Source of the DNA: a virus
Strand: one strand, 5' to 3'
Virus record (IMG/VR): IMGVR_UViG_3300023175_001370
Span: 1-64,000 of that record
Length of the DNA stretch: 64,000 nt
Shown here: in pieces, positions 24,711-32,803 of the stretch
Layout: each line of letters starts with the position of its first letter
Numbering within the stretch: position 1 is the first letter of the stretch
Notes under the pieces: generated by a model
What the model saw: the letters and a program-made list of their open reading frames with translations, nothing else
The model's database searches: none
What the model was told of the DNA's origin: nothing
Position numbers and translations under genes: made by a program

Positions 24711-25328
24711 ATGGCACGTAAACCAAAACACAAGGAACTTGACTTATATGACTACTCAGGTGTTATAACTGGATCCATTAAAATAGAAACAAACAACGAA
24801 GATAAAATCGGTAGACACCTTGAGGAAGTGATTGCTAACCAATGTGATGCGAAACTAGACCTGTTTGACGAACCTGATTTACCAGAAGTGGGCGTAGGTA
24901 TAAAAACCGGAAACTATAATGTAAAACAAACTACAGTAGGAACAATTTCACATAATAGATTTTCTGATATGAGTGAGGATCAGCGATATGAATGGTTTAA
25001 AAAACATACTGAACATTGGCATTATGTGGATCGCTATGATGAATTAGGATTAACTGGTGGTTCTTATAATATCAACGCAGCCGAAGGTTCTCATGGCGGT
25101 GAGCTATACAAAGAACAGTTTGAACAAATCTGTAGAAAAATAGATAACACATCTAAGGTGGATCTAGATACTGACCCACGTAACTGGCCAAGATTGACAT
25201 CAGACGATAAAGGGATGTGGGGAGAATACAATAAAAACACTGGATCTTGGAGAATTAGAATCAGTAAAAAAAATCGTAGAACGATAGAAAAAAGAGATAA
25301 TACATTTGACAAACACTTTAATATGTGA
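24711..25328 (+). CDS. Hypothetical protein ahead of the sliding clamp
   Basis: A 205-residue hydrophilic protein with no clear family. Features: DEPDLPEVGVGIKTGNYNVKQTT at about residues 56-78, a Trp/His-rich stretch (YEWFKKHTEHWHYVDRYDELG), then a basic C-terminus (RIRISKKNRRTIEKR). The VGVGIKT segment faintly recalls the core strand of PD-(D/E)xK nucleases but lacks the acidic residue, so I do not claim a nuclease. AAAGG is 9 nt upstream. Confidence 0.55.
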   Translation: MARKPKHKELDLYDYSGVITGSIKIETNNEDKIGRHLEEVIANQCDAKLDLFDEPDLPEVGVGIKTGNYNVKQTTVGTISHNRFSDMSEDQRYEWFKKHTEHWHYVDRYDELGLTGGSYNINAAEGSHGGELYKEQFEQICRKIDNTSKVDLDTDPRNWPRLTSDDKGMWGEYNKNTGSWRIRISKKNRRTIEKRDNTFDKHFNM

Positions 25329-25334
25329 TATAGT
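25306..25334 (+). promoter_or_regulatory. Sigma70-like promoter of the sliding clamp
   Basis: TTGACA at 25306-25311, 17-nt spacer, TATAGT at 25329-25334. The -35 lies inside the end of the previous gene. Confidence 0.7.
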
Positions 25335-25359
25335 AAGAGTAATAATATAGGAGAACGCA

Positions 25360-26115
25360 ATGCGTGACATTTTAAAAGATATTGTGAAACACACACATTC
25401 GCTTGGTATCATTCAAGCAGTAAAAGTAACAACAGATGATGAAGCAACAACACTAGATGCGATGGATGACGACCGCACAGTTGTTCTTCGTGCTAAACTA
25501 CATAATCGTGTTCCTGACTTTGCAGGTAAGTTCGGTCTAGGTCGTCTCGGTGTTCTATCTGGTTATCTAGGATATGAAAGCCGTAACAATGAAGGTGAAG
25601 CAGTAACAACACATGTTGAGATTGGTCGTCAAGAACGTAATGGTGAAGAAGTTCCAACAGAATTCAACTTCACTATTCCAGGCATTATGAATGCTAACTA
25701 TCGTGTAATCGTGTCAGAACTAGTTGATGCTCAGATTAAAACAGCAAACTTCAAAGGGGCGAAGTGGGATGTAGAAATCATGCCGACACAGCAAGCGGTC
25801 AAAGACTTGCAACAGACAGCAGCTATTCTATCAGCATACGATCCTCTATTCACAGTTCGTACAGTAGATGGGGATCTACAGTTCACAATTGGCGATGCGT
25901 CAACAGATAAAGCAGACTTGACATTCGCACGTAATGTAAATGGTGAACTAAAGTCAGGTTGGTCATTCCCACTATCAACAGTTCTAACTATTCTGAAACT
26001 AGGTGACACATCAACAATGAGCATCAAAATCTCAGATCAAGGTGCTATGATGATTCAAGTAGATTCAGGCATCGGTATGTATGAATACATTCTACCAGCT
26101 AAATCAGGAAATTAA
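25360..26115 (+). CDS. 45: DNA polymerase sliding clamp (T4 gp45-like)
   Basis: A 251-residue clamp with the T4 gp45 pattern: N-terminal MRDILKDIVKHTHSLGIIQAVKV, a central VPDFAGKFGLGRLGVLSGYL strand region, and C-terminal KISDQGAMMIQVDSGIGMYEYILPA. gp45 (228 residues in T4) forms a trimeric ring that holds gp43 on DNA and also activates late transcription. It is preceded by its own promoter and AGGAG. The DpdA-like gene follows after 3 nt. Confidence 0.88.
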   Translation: MRDILKDIVKHTHSLGIIQAVKVTTDDEATTLDAMDDDRTVVLRAKLHNRVPDFAGKFGLGRLGVLSGYLGYESRNNEGEAVTTHVEIGRQERNGEEVPTEFNFTIPGIMNANYRVIVSELVDAQIKTANFKGAKWDVEIMPTQQAVKDLQQTAAILSAYDPLFTVRTVDGDLQFTIGDASTDKADLTFARNVNGELKSGWSFPLSTVLTILKLGDTSTMSIKISDQGAMMIQVDSGIGMYEYILPAKSGN

Positions 26116-26118
26116 TTA

Positions 26119-27675
26119 ATGAAAGATTTGGGTAAAGATAACCTAAACGCAGGATACGCTATCTTTCTACCTGCGATATCAAACTTTTATGTTCGTAAAA
26201 TTTCTCAGCATTACGCAGATGCTACTGATATGTTCCCACCTGAACGTATACCTGATGGATTTGAACATAAATTAGATGGTTTGAATATCTTTGATAAGGA
26301 TAAAGGCTATGTATATTATTCACATGGTCTTTATTCTGCTGGACATGCTAACTTAGATTTAGAAGGATCAAAGATTGATGATGGTATGGTTGTCAATCGT
26401 GACCGTGAAACAACAGTTCTAGTAGGAGATAGTGGCGGGTATCAGATTGGTACTGGTGCTTGGAAACTAGACTGGAACAAATTCTATGATAGTGAAGGTA
26501 GTTGGCATGAAGCAAGACACGGTATTATGGTATGGTTAGAAGAATATTGTGACTATTCTATGACACTTGATATTCCAGGTTGGGCGTGTTTGCCTCAATA
26601 CCGTGATAAAAACGGTATTCAAAATTGGGAAGAATGCGTTGAAAAAACTATCTTTAACCATGAATATTTCATTAATAACCGCACACCGGGCAAAACAAAG
26701 TTCTTAAACACTCTACATGGTTCTAACTGGGATACTAGTGAGAAGTGGTATGAGCGTGTTAAACATTTTAATGATAAGAAAGTGTTTGGTGATAGAGCAT
26801 TTGAAGGTTACGCTATGGCGGGCGACCATGCTGGTGATGCGGAATTATTATTACGTAGACTAATTCGTTTACGTGATGATGGTCTTCTTGGACAAGAAGA
26901 TCAATCTGATGTTTGGATTCACACTCTTGGTATCAGCGTTCTCCCTTGGGGTGCTATGTTAACAGCAATCCAACGACAACTAAGAGAACATGTTAATCCA
27001 AATATCACAATCTCTTTTGATGCTGCCTCTCCCTATATAACCGCATCAAAAGGATTGGCGTACGACTATCCCGACTTGAATGCGAATGCTTGGAGTTACA
27101 AAACTAAACAGTTGAAGTGGCGACAAGATTTGAGTAATGACAATCAACCTTGGATGTTTGAGGGTGAGATTGGATCACGCTTGACCATGCGTGATGTGAA
27201 TTACATGCGACCTGGGGATCTAAATCGCAACAATAAGGAAGCAAAATCAAGTTGGGATAGTCTATCGTACATTTTAATTCAAGCACATAATGCCGAATAT
27301 CATATTCGTGGTATGCAAGATGCTATTCGCAGATTTGACCATGAGTATGAAATGGTACGAGACAAAATTGATATTCGCAGTATGAACTTAGGCAAAACAA
27401 ATGTTTTGTCAGAAGTTGTACCAGATAAGGTGCTATACTTTGCTAAGTTTGTAGAAGAACTATTTGTCTCTGATAACCCGATGCAAATGCTTACTGATTA
27501 CAAAGCATTCTTGCGTAAATGTGAAGGCTCACGTGTTCAAAATATTTCAACAACCCCCGACTTCATGGAGTTCGAAGATGCTTCTGTGAAAACTGAAGAG
27601 TTTGTAGAAGCGGTAAAGGGTAAAAAGAAAAAAGAATATGAGGAGCCGTTGGCAGTAGCCGATTTATTTGGATAG
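26119..27675 (+). CDS. dpdA: DpdA/TGT-like 7-deazaguanine transglycosylase
   Basis: A 518-residue member of the tRNA-guanine transglycosylase (TGT) superfamily. VGDSGGYQIGTG matches the DSGGFQ-type substrate loop. ISFDAASPYITA (about residues 297-308) fits the catalytic Asp strand (FDxxxPTR in TGT). TLHGSN and EGYAMAGDHAGDA fit the barrel. DpdA proteins exchange guanine for 7-deazaguanines in DNA. The same block encodes folE, a QueD-like protein and queE, and QueC-like PP-loop proteins lie downstream, which supports DNA rather than tRNA as target. The zinc motif of bacterial TGT is not evident. Confidence 0.65.
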   Translation: MKDLGKDNLNAGYAIFLPAISNFYVRKISQHYADATDMFPPERIPDGFEHKLDGLNIFDKDKGYVYYSHGLYSAGHANLDLEGSKIDDGMVVNRDRETTVLVGDSGGYQIGTGAWKLDWNKFYDSEGSWHEARHGIMVWLEEYCDYSMTLDIPGWACLPQYRDKNGIQNWEECVEKTIFNHEYFINNRTPGKTKFLNTLHGSNWDTSEKWYERVKHFNDKKVFGDRAFEGYAMAGDHAGDAELLLRRLIRLRDDGLLGQEDQSDVWIHTLGISVLPWGAMLTAIQRQLREHVNPNITISFDAASPYITASKGLAYDYPDLNANAWSYKTKQLKWRQDLSNDNQPWMFEGEIGSRLTMRDVNYMRPGDLNRNNKEAKSSWDSLSYILIQAHNAEYHIRGMQDAIRRFDHEYEMVRDKIDIRSMNLGKTNVLSEVVPDKVLYFAKFVEELFVSDNPMQMLTDYKAFLRKCEGSRVQNISTTPDFMEFEDASVKTEEFVEAVKGKKKKEYEEPLAVADLFG

Positions 27676-27683
27676 GAGTAATA

Positions 27684-27863
27684 ATGACACCCGAAAAAAA
27701 GTTAACTAGATTAGAAACTTTAAGAAAAAAGCACAGAGAACTTGACACTCGAATAAAAAAAGACTATAATCTAAAGTTAGATGTGTCTCAGATGAAATCT
27801 GAAAAACTAAGAATGAAAACTGAAATCTACGCTTTAGAGAGGGAGTTAGGAGTTAATGGGTAG
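27684..27863 (+). CDS. Small DUF465-like helical protein
   Basis: 59 residues: MTPEKKLTRLETLRKKHRELDTRI, then LKLDVSQMKSEKLRMKTEIY. The LxxxHxxLDxxI...SEKLRxKxEI pattern matches DUF465/YdcH, a short antiparallel helical hairpin. TAGGAG lies ahead of the ATG. It overlaps the next gene by 8 nt. Confidence 0.6.
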   Translation: MTPEKKLTRLETLRKKHRELDTRIKKDYNLKLDVSQMKSEKLRMKTEIYALERELGVNG

Positions 27864-28311
27864 TTATTACACTTATATGTTAAATGAAAGTAGAAAAGCA
27901 AACATGGCAGATGATATTTTAAAACAAAAACAAAACGCAAAACGTTGGATTTGGGTGACATTTCAGAAAGAAGGCATTCACAAATATCCAGCAGCACTAG
28001 AAGATCCTGCCCTAGCGACAGGTGACGAATATGATGTGTCTTTTCTAGGATACCCACATCGTCACAAGTTTCATTTTCGTGTAGCAATCAGTGTTGTACA
28101 CAATGACCGTGATATTGAATTCATTCAGTTTCAGCGTTGGTTAGAAAATCTATATAAAGATGATGTTATTCAACTTGATTATAAATCATGTGAAATGATG
28201 TCTGATGATTTGTTTGACCAGATTTCAGCGAAGTATCCAGGACGTGATGTTAAGATTGAAATCTCGGAAGATGGAGAAAACGGAGCATTTATTGAATATG
28301 TCAGTGATTAA
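27856..28311 (+). CDS. QueD-like T-fold protein (tentative)
   Basis: A 151-residue protein with motifs in the order of the 6-pyruvoyl-tetrahydropterin synthase/QueD family. YPHRHKFHFRVAI gives a His-x-His pair for zinc. EFIQFQRWLENLY matches the Gxx-DFxxLK segment. LDYKSCEMMSDDLFDQI resembles the LDHxxLN...PTxENLA region. VKIEISEDGENGAFIEY is a final strand with the catalytic-type Glu. QueD makes carboxytetrahydropterin between FolE and QueE, both encoded nearby. The extra N-terminal 30 residues are unassigned. Some active-site residues cannot be placed with certainty. Confidence 0.45.
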   Translation: MGSYYTYMLNESRKANMADDILKQKQNAKRWIWVTFQKEGIHKYPAALEDPALATGDEYDVSFLGYPHRHKFHFRVAISVVHNDRDIEFIQFQRWLENLYKDDVIQLDYKSCEMMSDDLFDQISAKYPGRDVKIEISEDGENGAFIEYVSD

Positions 28312-28849
28312 TCATATTTCATCATCAGCAATACAAAATATGGTACGTGTCGTACCAAACCATCCTCGTCCTGGTGTTCAGTATCAGGACATGGCAAGTA
28401 TATTTCAACACCCAGAAGGCTTAAAATTAGTTGTAAATGTATTTAAAGATATTATTACAGTACAACAGTTAGAGTTTGATAGAATTGTTGGACTAGACGC
28501 ACGTGGCTTCCCAATGGCAGGTGCGGTAAGTGCTATGACAGGTAAACCTTTTGCTATGGCACGTAAAAAAGGTAAACTTCCGGGAGAGACTATTTTTACC
28601 GAATATGAGTTAGAATACGGTATGGACGAGCTACACCTACAATCAGATTCAGTGTTAGAAGGCGACCGTGTTCTTGTTATCGATGATGTAATTGCAACTG
28701 GTGGAACACTAGAAGCAGCTACATCATTGATAAACAGATTTAATGCTGAGACTATTGGTATTCTCAGTATTATGGATCTTACCTTTTTAGGTGGATCAGA
28801 TAAGTTGAGTTCACAAGGATATAAAGTGTTCTCAATTTTAAGTGAGTAA
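28298..28849 (+). CDS. apt: Adenine phosphoribosyltransferase-like enzyme
   Basis: A 183-residue enzyme matching Apt closely: HPRPGVQYQDMASIFQHPE, GLDARGFPMAGAVS, RKKGKLPGETIFTEYELEYG, and the PRPP-binding motif VLVIDDVIATGGT. It condenses adenine with PRPP to AMP, salvaging purines from degraded host DNA or RNA. A related base, such as one freed during DNA modification, is also possible. The start at 28298 gives the family length (about 180). It overlaps the QueD-like gene by 14 nt. Confidence 0.85.
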   Translation: MSVINHISSSAIQNMVRVVPNHPRPGVQYQDMASIFQHPEGLKLVVNVFKDIITVQQLEFDRIVGLDARGFPMAGAVSAMTGKPFAMARKKGKLPGETIFTEYELEYGMDELHLQSDSVLEGDRVLVIDDVIATGGTLEAATSLINRFNAETIGILSIMDLTFLGGSDKLSSQGYKVFSILSE

Positions 28850-28869
28850 TCTAAACGATAGGAAGTACT

Positions 28870-29937
28870 ATGCTATATCTTATAGACTTGGAGAGTGTTG
28901 AATCCCGCTATACCAAACAATGGAAAACACATCTTCCCACATTGTTTAGAAGCAATGGTATTGATGTAACTGTGATTGAAGGTCCAACTGATATCCCGGC
29001 TGCCACTACACCTGGTGCTTTCTTAAACTTTGGTGGTACAAATATCTATAAGAGCGCACAGTTAGAACAGATTGCGAAGCTGTTCTGTGAAGGTAAAATC
29101 AAAGATGGTGATTACTTTCTCTATACTGATGCGTGGAATCCCACTGTTATCCAGTTGAAATACATGGCAGAATTACTTGGGATAAAACTCCGCATCGGTG
29201 GCATGTGGCATGCTGGTAGCTACGATCCACAAGACTTTCTAGGACGTTTAATTGGAGATGCCTCATGGGTTCGTAAAGCGGAAATGAGTATGTATGATTG
29301 TTATGATGATAACTTTTTTGCTACTCGATTTCATATTGATTTGTTTACAAATACATTTTGGGATGATGACCGTGATATTGACAGGCAACTACTTCACTCT
29401 ATAAGACAAGTAGGATGGCCCATGGAATACATTGAAAGTGATTTAAGTGATTATAAAAATATGGAAAAAGAAAACATAATTCTATTTCCACATCGTATAG
29501 CACCTGAAAAGCAGCCGGAAGTTTTTGACTATCTAGCTGAACAAATGCCAGAATACAAATGGATAAAATGTCAGGAAGAAAATCTCTCCAAAGAAGATTA
29601 TCACAAATTGCTTGGTAAAGCAAAACTAGTGTTTAGTGCCAACTTACAAGAAACACTTGGTATATCTGTATACGAAGGTCTTGTAGTTGGTGCTATTCCT
29701 ATGGTACCTGATAGACTATCGTACTCTGAAATGTGGAGTGATATGTTTAAATATCCAAGTGAATGGACTACTAGTTTAGAATCAACTAAGAAGAATATTG
29801 AAAATATCAAAGCATATGTTCGTATGCAAATGAGTAAGAATGAAGACATGCAATTTGCTATGTCACAAGAGAATGAAAAAGTTAAAAAGTTTTATTATGG
29901 GAATGAGTTAGTAAAGAAATTAAAAGAATATGCTTAA
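28870..29937 (+). CDS. GT-B-type glycosyltransferase
   Basis: A 355-residue protein. The C-terminal half has the two-domain GT-B signature: ILFPHRIAPEKQPEVFDYL, then KLVFSANLQETLGISVYEGLVVGAIPMVPD with the E-x7-E nucleotide-sugar site. It ends in a helix that folds back. The N-terminal half (DLESVESRYTKQW...) is the acceptor domain. Surrounded by nucleotide and DNA-modification genes, its likely acceptor is modified phage DNA, as for T4 glucosyltransferases, although a glycan acceptor is possible. AGGAAG precedes the ATG. Confidence 0.65.
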   Translation: MLYLIDLESVESRYTKQWKTHLPTLFRSNGIDVTVIEGPTDIPAATTPGAFLNFGGTNIYKSAQLEQIAKLFCEGKIKDGDYFLYTDAWNPTVIQLKYMAELLGIKLRIGGMWHAGSYDPQDFLGRLIGDASWVRKAEMSMYDCYDDNFFATRFHIDLFTNTFWDDDRDIDRQLLHSIRQVGWPMEYIESDLSDYKNMEKENIILFPHRIAPEKQPEVFDYLAEQMPEYKWIKCQEENLSKEDYHKLLGKAKLVFSANLQETLGISVYEGLVVGAIPMVPDRLSYSEMWSDMFKYPSEWTTSLESTKKNIENIKAYVRMQMSKNEDMQFAMSQENEKVKKFYYGNELVKKLKEYA

Positions 29938-30475
29938 AAAACTTATAATACTTATCACAGCTATAGTACTAGTACTAGCAGGGTTTTATCTTGCTAAATG
30001 GATGTATGTACCTGAACTTACAGTTGAAGAGCAAGTTGATGCTTTAATAGAGCGTAAACTGAAATCAACAGGTCAGTGGGTAGAACCAAGCGAAGATGAA
30101 TTGCAGGCTGCTAGTGGTGAACAAGTATTTAAGAAAGTACCAGAAGATGTTTCTATATACAAAACAACATATTATACTTTTGAACAACCTTTTTTAACTA
30201 ACCTAAAAGGGTCAAAAAACTTTATACAGTTTGAATTAGGAGTTTCTACTCAATACGAAGAATGGGTAATAGAAAATGTGGAACGACATGAACTTGCGCT
30301 ACGTTCAGTTGTTCTATCTGTAGCTAACGATTTCACCATAGATGAACTACAAGGTAAAGCTGGAAGAGAGCGACTATCTTTAGAAATGATGAAAGCAATA
30401 AATAAGAAGCTAGAAAAACTCGAAAGATTTGGCGGAGTAGAAGACGTATACTTTACATCTTTTTCTCTGCAATAG
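29930..30475 (+). CDS. FliL-like membrane protein
   Basis: A 181-residue protein with one N-terminal transmembrane helix (residues 4-22) and a periplasmic domain matching FliL. Family signatures in order: FEQPFLTNLKG (EPFxVNL), IQFELGVSTQYEEWV, HELALRSVVLSVANDFTIDELQGKAGRERL (RxxIIxxLSxxTxxELxGxxGRExL), and the C-terminal GGVEDVYFTSFSLQ (VxxVYFTxFVxQ). Bacterial FliL surrounds the flagellar stator MotAB and affects torque. It overlaps the glycosyltransferase by 8 nt. The match is to the whole domain. Confidence 0.75.
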   Translation: MLKKLIILITAIVLVLAGFYLAKWMYVPELTVEEQVDALIERKLKSTGQWVEPSEDELQAASGEQVFKKVPEDVSIYKTTYYTFEQPFLTNLKGSKNFIQFELGVSTQYEEWVIENVERHELALRSVVLSVANDFTIDELQGKAGRERLSLEMMKAINKKLEKLERFGGVEDVYFTSFSLQ

Positions 30476-30514
30476 ATTTGTAGCCAACAGACACACACAA
30501 TAAGGATTATTATT

Positions 30515-31066
30515 ATGATTGAAGGATTTAAACCACCTTGTGTGGTATTTCAGACTCGTATACGGGACGAGTCAATAGAAGGACCAAACCCATTTCGTTG
30601 GGAACAGGTCACAAGTGACAGTTTATTTCAAAATCGTCGTGTAGTATTGTTTAGCTTGCCCGGTGCTTTTACACCAACATGCTCAACATATCAACTTCCT
30701 GGATTTGAAGAGAACTATAACCGTATCAAGCTGGCAGATGTTGACGAAGTATATTGTATTTCAGTCAATGATGCGTTTGTTATGAATGCTTGGGCAAAGC
30801 AGCAAGACATTAAAAATGTAAAAGTAATTCCAGATGGATCTGGTAACTTTACACGTTATATGGGTATGCTTATTGGTAAAAACCATTTAGGTTTTGGCAT
30901 GCGTTCATGGCGTTATATGTGCGTTATCAATAATGGAGTTATTGAAAAATGGTGGCAAGAACCAGGTATCAATAATGACGGTGATGATGATGATCCATAT
31001 ATCAATACGACACCAGAAAACATGGTTGACTATTTAGAAAACAAATTAACAATTGAAAATGATTAA
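30515..31066 (+). CDS. Peroxiredoxin (Prx5 type)
   Basis: A 183-residue peroxiredoxin with the peroxidatic motif PGAFTPTCST (residues 49-58, Cys56), the later SVNDAFVMNAW and FTRYMGMLI segments, and a C-terminal VINNGVIEKWWQEPG strand. Prx5 enzymes reduce H2O2 and organic peroxides by thiols. A likely resolving Cys is not clear, fitting a one-Cys form. In a phage carrying many oxygen-sensitive Fe-S enzymes it may protect them. Confidence 0.88.
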   Translation: MIEGFKPPCVVFQTRIRDESIEGPNPFRWEQVTSDSLFQNRRVVLFSLPGAFTPTCSTYQLPGFEENYNRIKLADVDEVYCISVNDAFVMNAWAKQQDIKNVKVIPDGSGNFTRYMGMLIGKNHLGFGMRSWRYMCVINNGVIEKWWQEPGINNDGDDDDPYINTTPENMVDYLENKLTIEND

Positions 31067-31072
31067 TTTGAC

Positions 31073-31117
31073 TTGACAACAGATCCCACTTATAGTATTA
31101 TGTATTATAAGTGGGAT
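31073..31117 (+). promoter_or_regulatory. Sigma70-like promoter with 12-bp inverted-repeat operator
   Basis: TTGACA at 31073-31078, 17-nt spacer, TATTAT at 31096-31101. A perfect 12-bp inverted repeat (31083-31094 with 31106-31117, 11-nt gap) frames the -10 and start site. It lies upstream of folE-queE-metK. Confidence 0.75.
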
Positions 31118-31144
31118 TACCACATTTAAAAAGGAACTAAGTGC

Positions 31145-31843
31145 ATGAGAAATACTTCCTCAATTAAAGAACAGTTAGAAATAGCTGGTATTCGTCACTG
31201 GGCAGGTGACAACATTTCAGAAGTCCTGATGGACGGAGATAAAGATATTATTATCAAAGAAGCAACAGTAGCATTCGAAGGTGTTTTAGATGCTCTATTG
31301 ATCGATAGACACACTGATCCTAACTCAATGGATACAGCAAGACGTTTAGCAAAAATGTATGTAAATGAAATTATGAGCGGACGTTATGATCCGGCTCCTA
31401 GTTGTACAGCGTTTCCAAATGAACCAGATAATATCACAAATGAAAAGTATGATGGTATGTTAGTTGTACGCAGTGAGCTAAAATCAATGTGTTCGCATCA
31501 TCATCAACCTGTTTCAGGTGTGGCATACATCGGTATCATTGCTGCTGATAAATTAATCGGATTATCCAAATATACACGTATCGCTCAATGGTGCGCAATG
31601 CGTGGAACACTACAAGAAGAACTTGCTATGGATATCAATCGTGAAATTCGCAAAGCAACAGGCTCAGAAGATGTGGGTGTTTACATTCAAGCAACACATG
31701 GTTGCTGTGAGAACCGTGGTATTCGTGCGCACAGTTCACTAACACAAACTACGGTTCTAAAAGGTTCATTCTTTGAAAACGACCATGTAAAGAAAGAATT
31801 TATGGACAATATTAAGTTACAACAAGAGTTTGCACCAAGATGA
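31145..31843 (+). CDS. folE: GTP cyclohydrolase I
   Basis: A 232-residue FolE. SMCSHHHQPVSG carries the zinc Cys116 and His119-type ligands. IGLSKYTRIAQW is the GLSK motif, followed by TLQEELAMDINREI and THGCCENRG with the second zinc Cys. It makes dihydroneopterin triphosphate, the entry to both folate and 7-deazaguanine synthesis. With QueE in the next gene (ATGA overlap), dpdA and QueC-like genes, the 7-deazaguanine branch is likely. folA and thyA near 46 kb make folate a second destination. Confidence 0.93.
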   Translation: MRNTSSIKEQLEIAGIRHWAGDNISEVLMDGDKDIIIKEATVAFEGVLDALLIDRHTDPNSMDTARRLAKMYVNEIMSGRYDPAPSCTAFPNEPDNITNEKYDGMLVVRSELKSMCSHHHQPVSGVAYIGIIAADKLIGLSKYTRIAQWCAMRGTLQEELAMDINREIRKATGSEDVGVYIQATHGCCENRGIRAHSSLTQTTVLKGSFFENDHVKKEFMDNIKLQQEFAPR

Positions 31844-32733
31844 AGTTGAGATATTCAGAAGCATTTTATAGTGTACAAGGTGAAGGCAAGTATGTAGGAG
31901 TACCTAGTGTATTCCTGCGTACTTTTGGTTGTAACTTTCGTTGTATGAACTTTGGGCTACCTAAGGACAAAGATCGCTGGGAACAACACGCAGAAGGTAA
32001 TCGTTATAATCCAGAAGTAAAAGACTTAATAAATAACCGAGTACACGAAACAGCGGAAAAGTTTGAAGACTTGCCTATTATTCATACAGGTTGTGATACA
32101 TACGCAAGTATCTATCCAGAGTTCAAGCACTTTAACAAACTGGCAACCGTAGATGAAGTTGTAGAACATCTTATCAGTTTATTACCAGAAGGTAAGTGGA
32201 CACAAGACAATGGACAAGACATACATCTTATTCTTACAGGCGGCGAACCGTTGCTTGCTTGGCAACGTCTGTATGTAGAATTATTTGAACATCCAAAAAT
32301 GGCGGACTTAAAGAATGTTACATTTGAAACAAACACTACACAAGTATTACATGATGATCTACTCGAATATATCAACAACAATGACAGAATTGAATGGACA
32401 TTTAGCTGCTCTCCAAAACTTTCCGTCAGCGGAGAAACTTGGGAAACAGCTATCAAACCTAACGTCTTGCTTGATTATTACCGTTGCAGCAATGCTTCTG
32501 TCTATCTTAAATTTGTTGTTGCTGATATGGATGATGTCGATGAAGTTGGTAGAGCTGTTAGTGAATATCGTTCTGCAGGTGTGGAGTGTCCTGTATATCT
32601 TATGCCGCTCGGTGGTAGGTCGGAAGGTTACGACCTCACAGTACAAGAGGTGGCGAAGCTCTGTATGGAACAAGGGTGGCGCTTCACACCTAGACTCCAC
32701 ATCAGCCTATTCGGAAATGCCTGGGGAACTTAA
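31840..32733 (+). CDS. queE: QueE-like 7-carboxy-7-deazaguanine synthase (radical SAM)
   Basis: A 297-residue enzyme with YSVQGEGKYVGVPSVFLRTFGC, ILTGGEP and LMPLGG, typical of QueE. It converts carboxytetrahydropterin to 7-carboxy-7-deazaguanine using SAM. The Fe-S motif is interrupted: Cys31 and Cys35 are followed by a 49-residue insertion and the third ligand is Cys85 in TGCDTYAS, not two residues on. The CDTYAS part fits the usual QueE sequence after its third Cys, so the cluster should still form. Confidence 0.85.
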   Translation: MKLRYSEAFYSVQGEGKYVGVPSVFLRTFGCNFRCMNFGLPKDKDRWEQHAEGNRYNPEVKDLINNRVHETAEKFEDLPIIHTGCDTYASIYPEFKHFNKLATVDEVVEHLISLLPEGKWTQDNGQDIHLILTGGEPLLAWQRLYVELFEHPKMADLKNVTFETNTTQVLHDDLLEYINNNDRIEWTFSCSPKLSVSGETWETAIKPNVLLDYYRCSNASVYLKFVVADMDDVDEVGRAVSEYRSAGVECPVYLMPLGGRSEGYDLTVQEVAKLCMEQGWRFTPRLHISLFGNAWGT

Positions 32734-32803
32734 AAAGAACGAAAAGTATCTGCGTGGTATTCACACAGAAGAACAATACGAAAAACTAAGGAAACATTTA
32801 TGA
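32717..32803 (+). CDS. Possible micro-gene bridging queE and metK
   Basis: 28 residues (MPGELKKNEKYLRGIHTEEQ...LRKHL). It overlaps the end of queE in another frame, and its TGA overlaps the metK ATG as ATGA, the coupling used across this genome. It fills an otherwise empty 66-nt gap. Composition looks coding, but the length gives little statistical support. Confidence 0.3.
   Translation: MPGELKKNEKYLRGIHTEEQYEKLRKHL

Noticed and set aside
24711-25328. PD-(D/E)xK nuclease partner of the adenine methyltransferase-like gene
   Set aside because: VGVGIKT resembles the core strand, but the acidic residue before the Lys is missing and no second motif is clear. A restriction-modification pair is not supported.
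32315-32716. Alternative reading frame inside queE
   Set aside because: Only the last 28 residues look coding; the rest is a shadow of the clear QueE frame.
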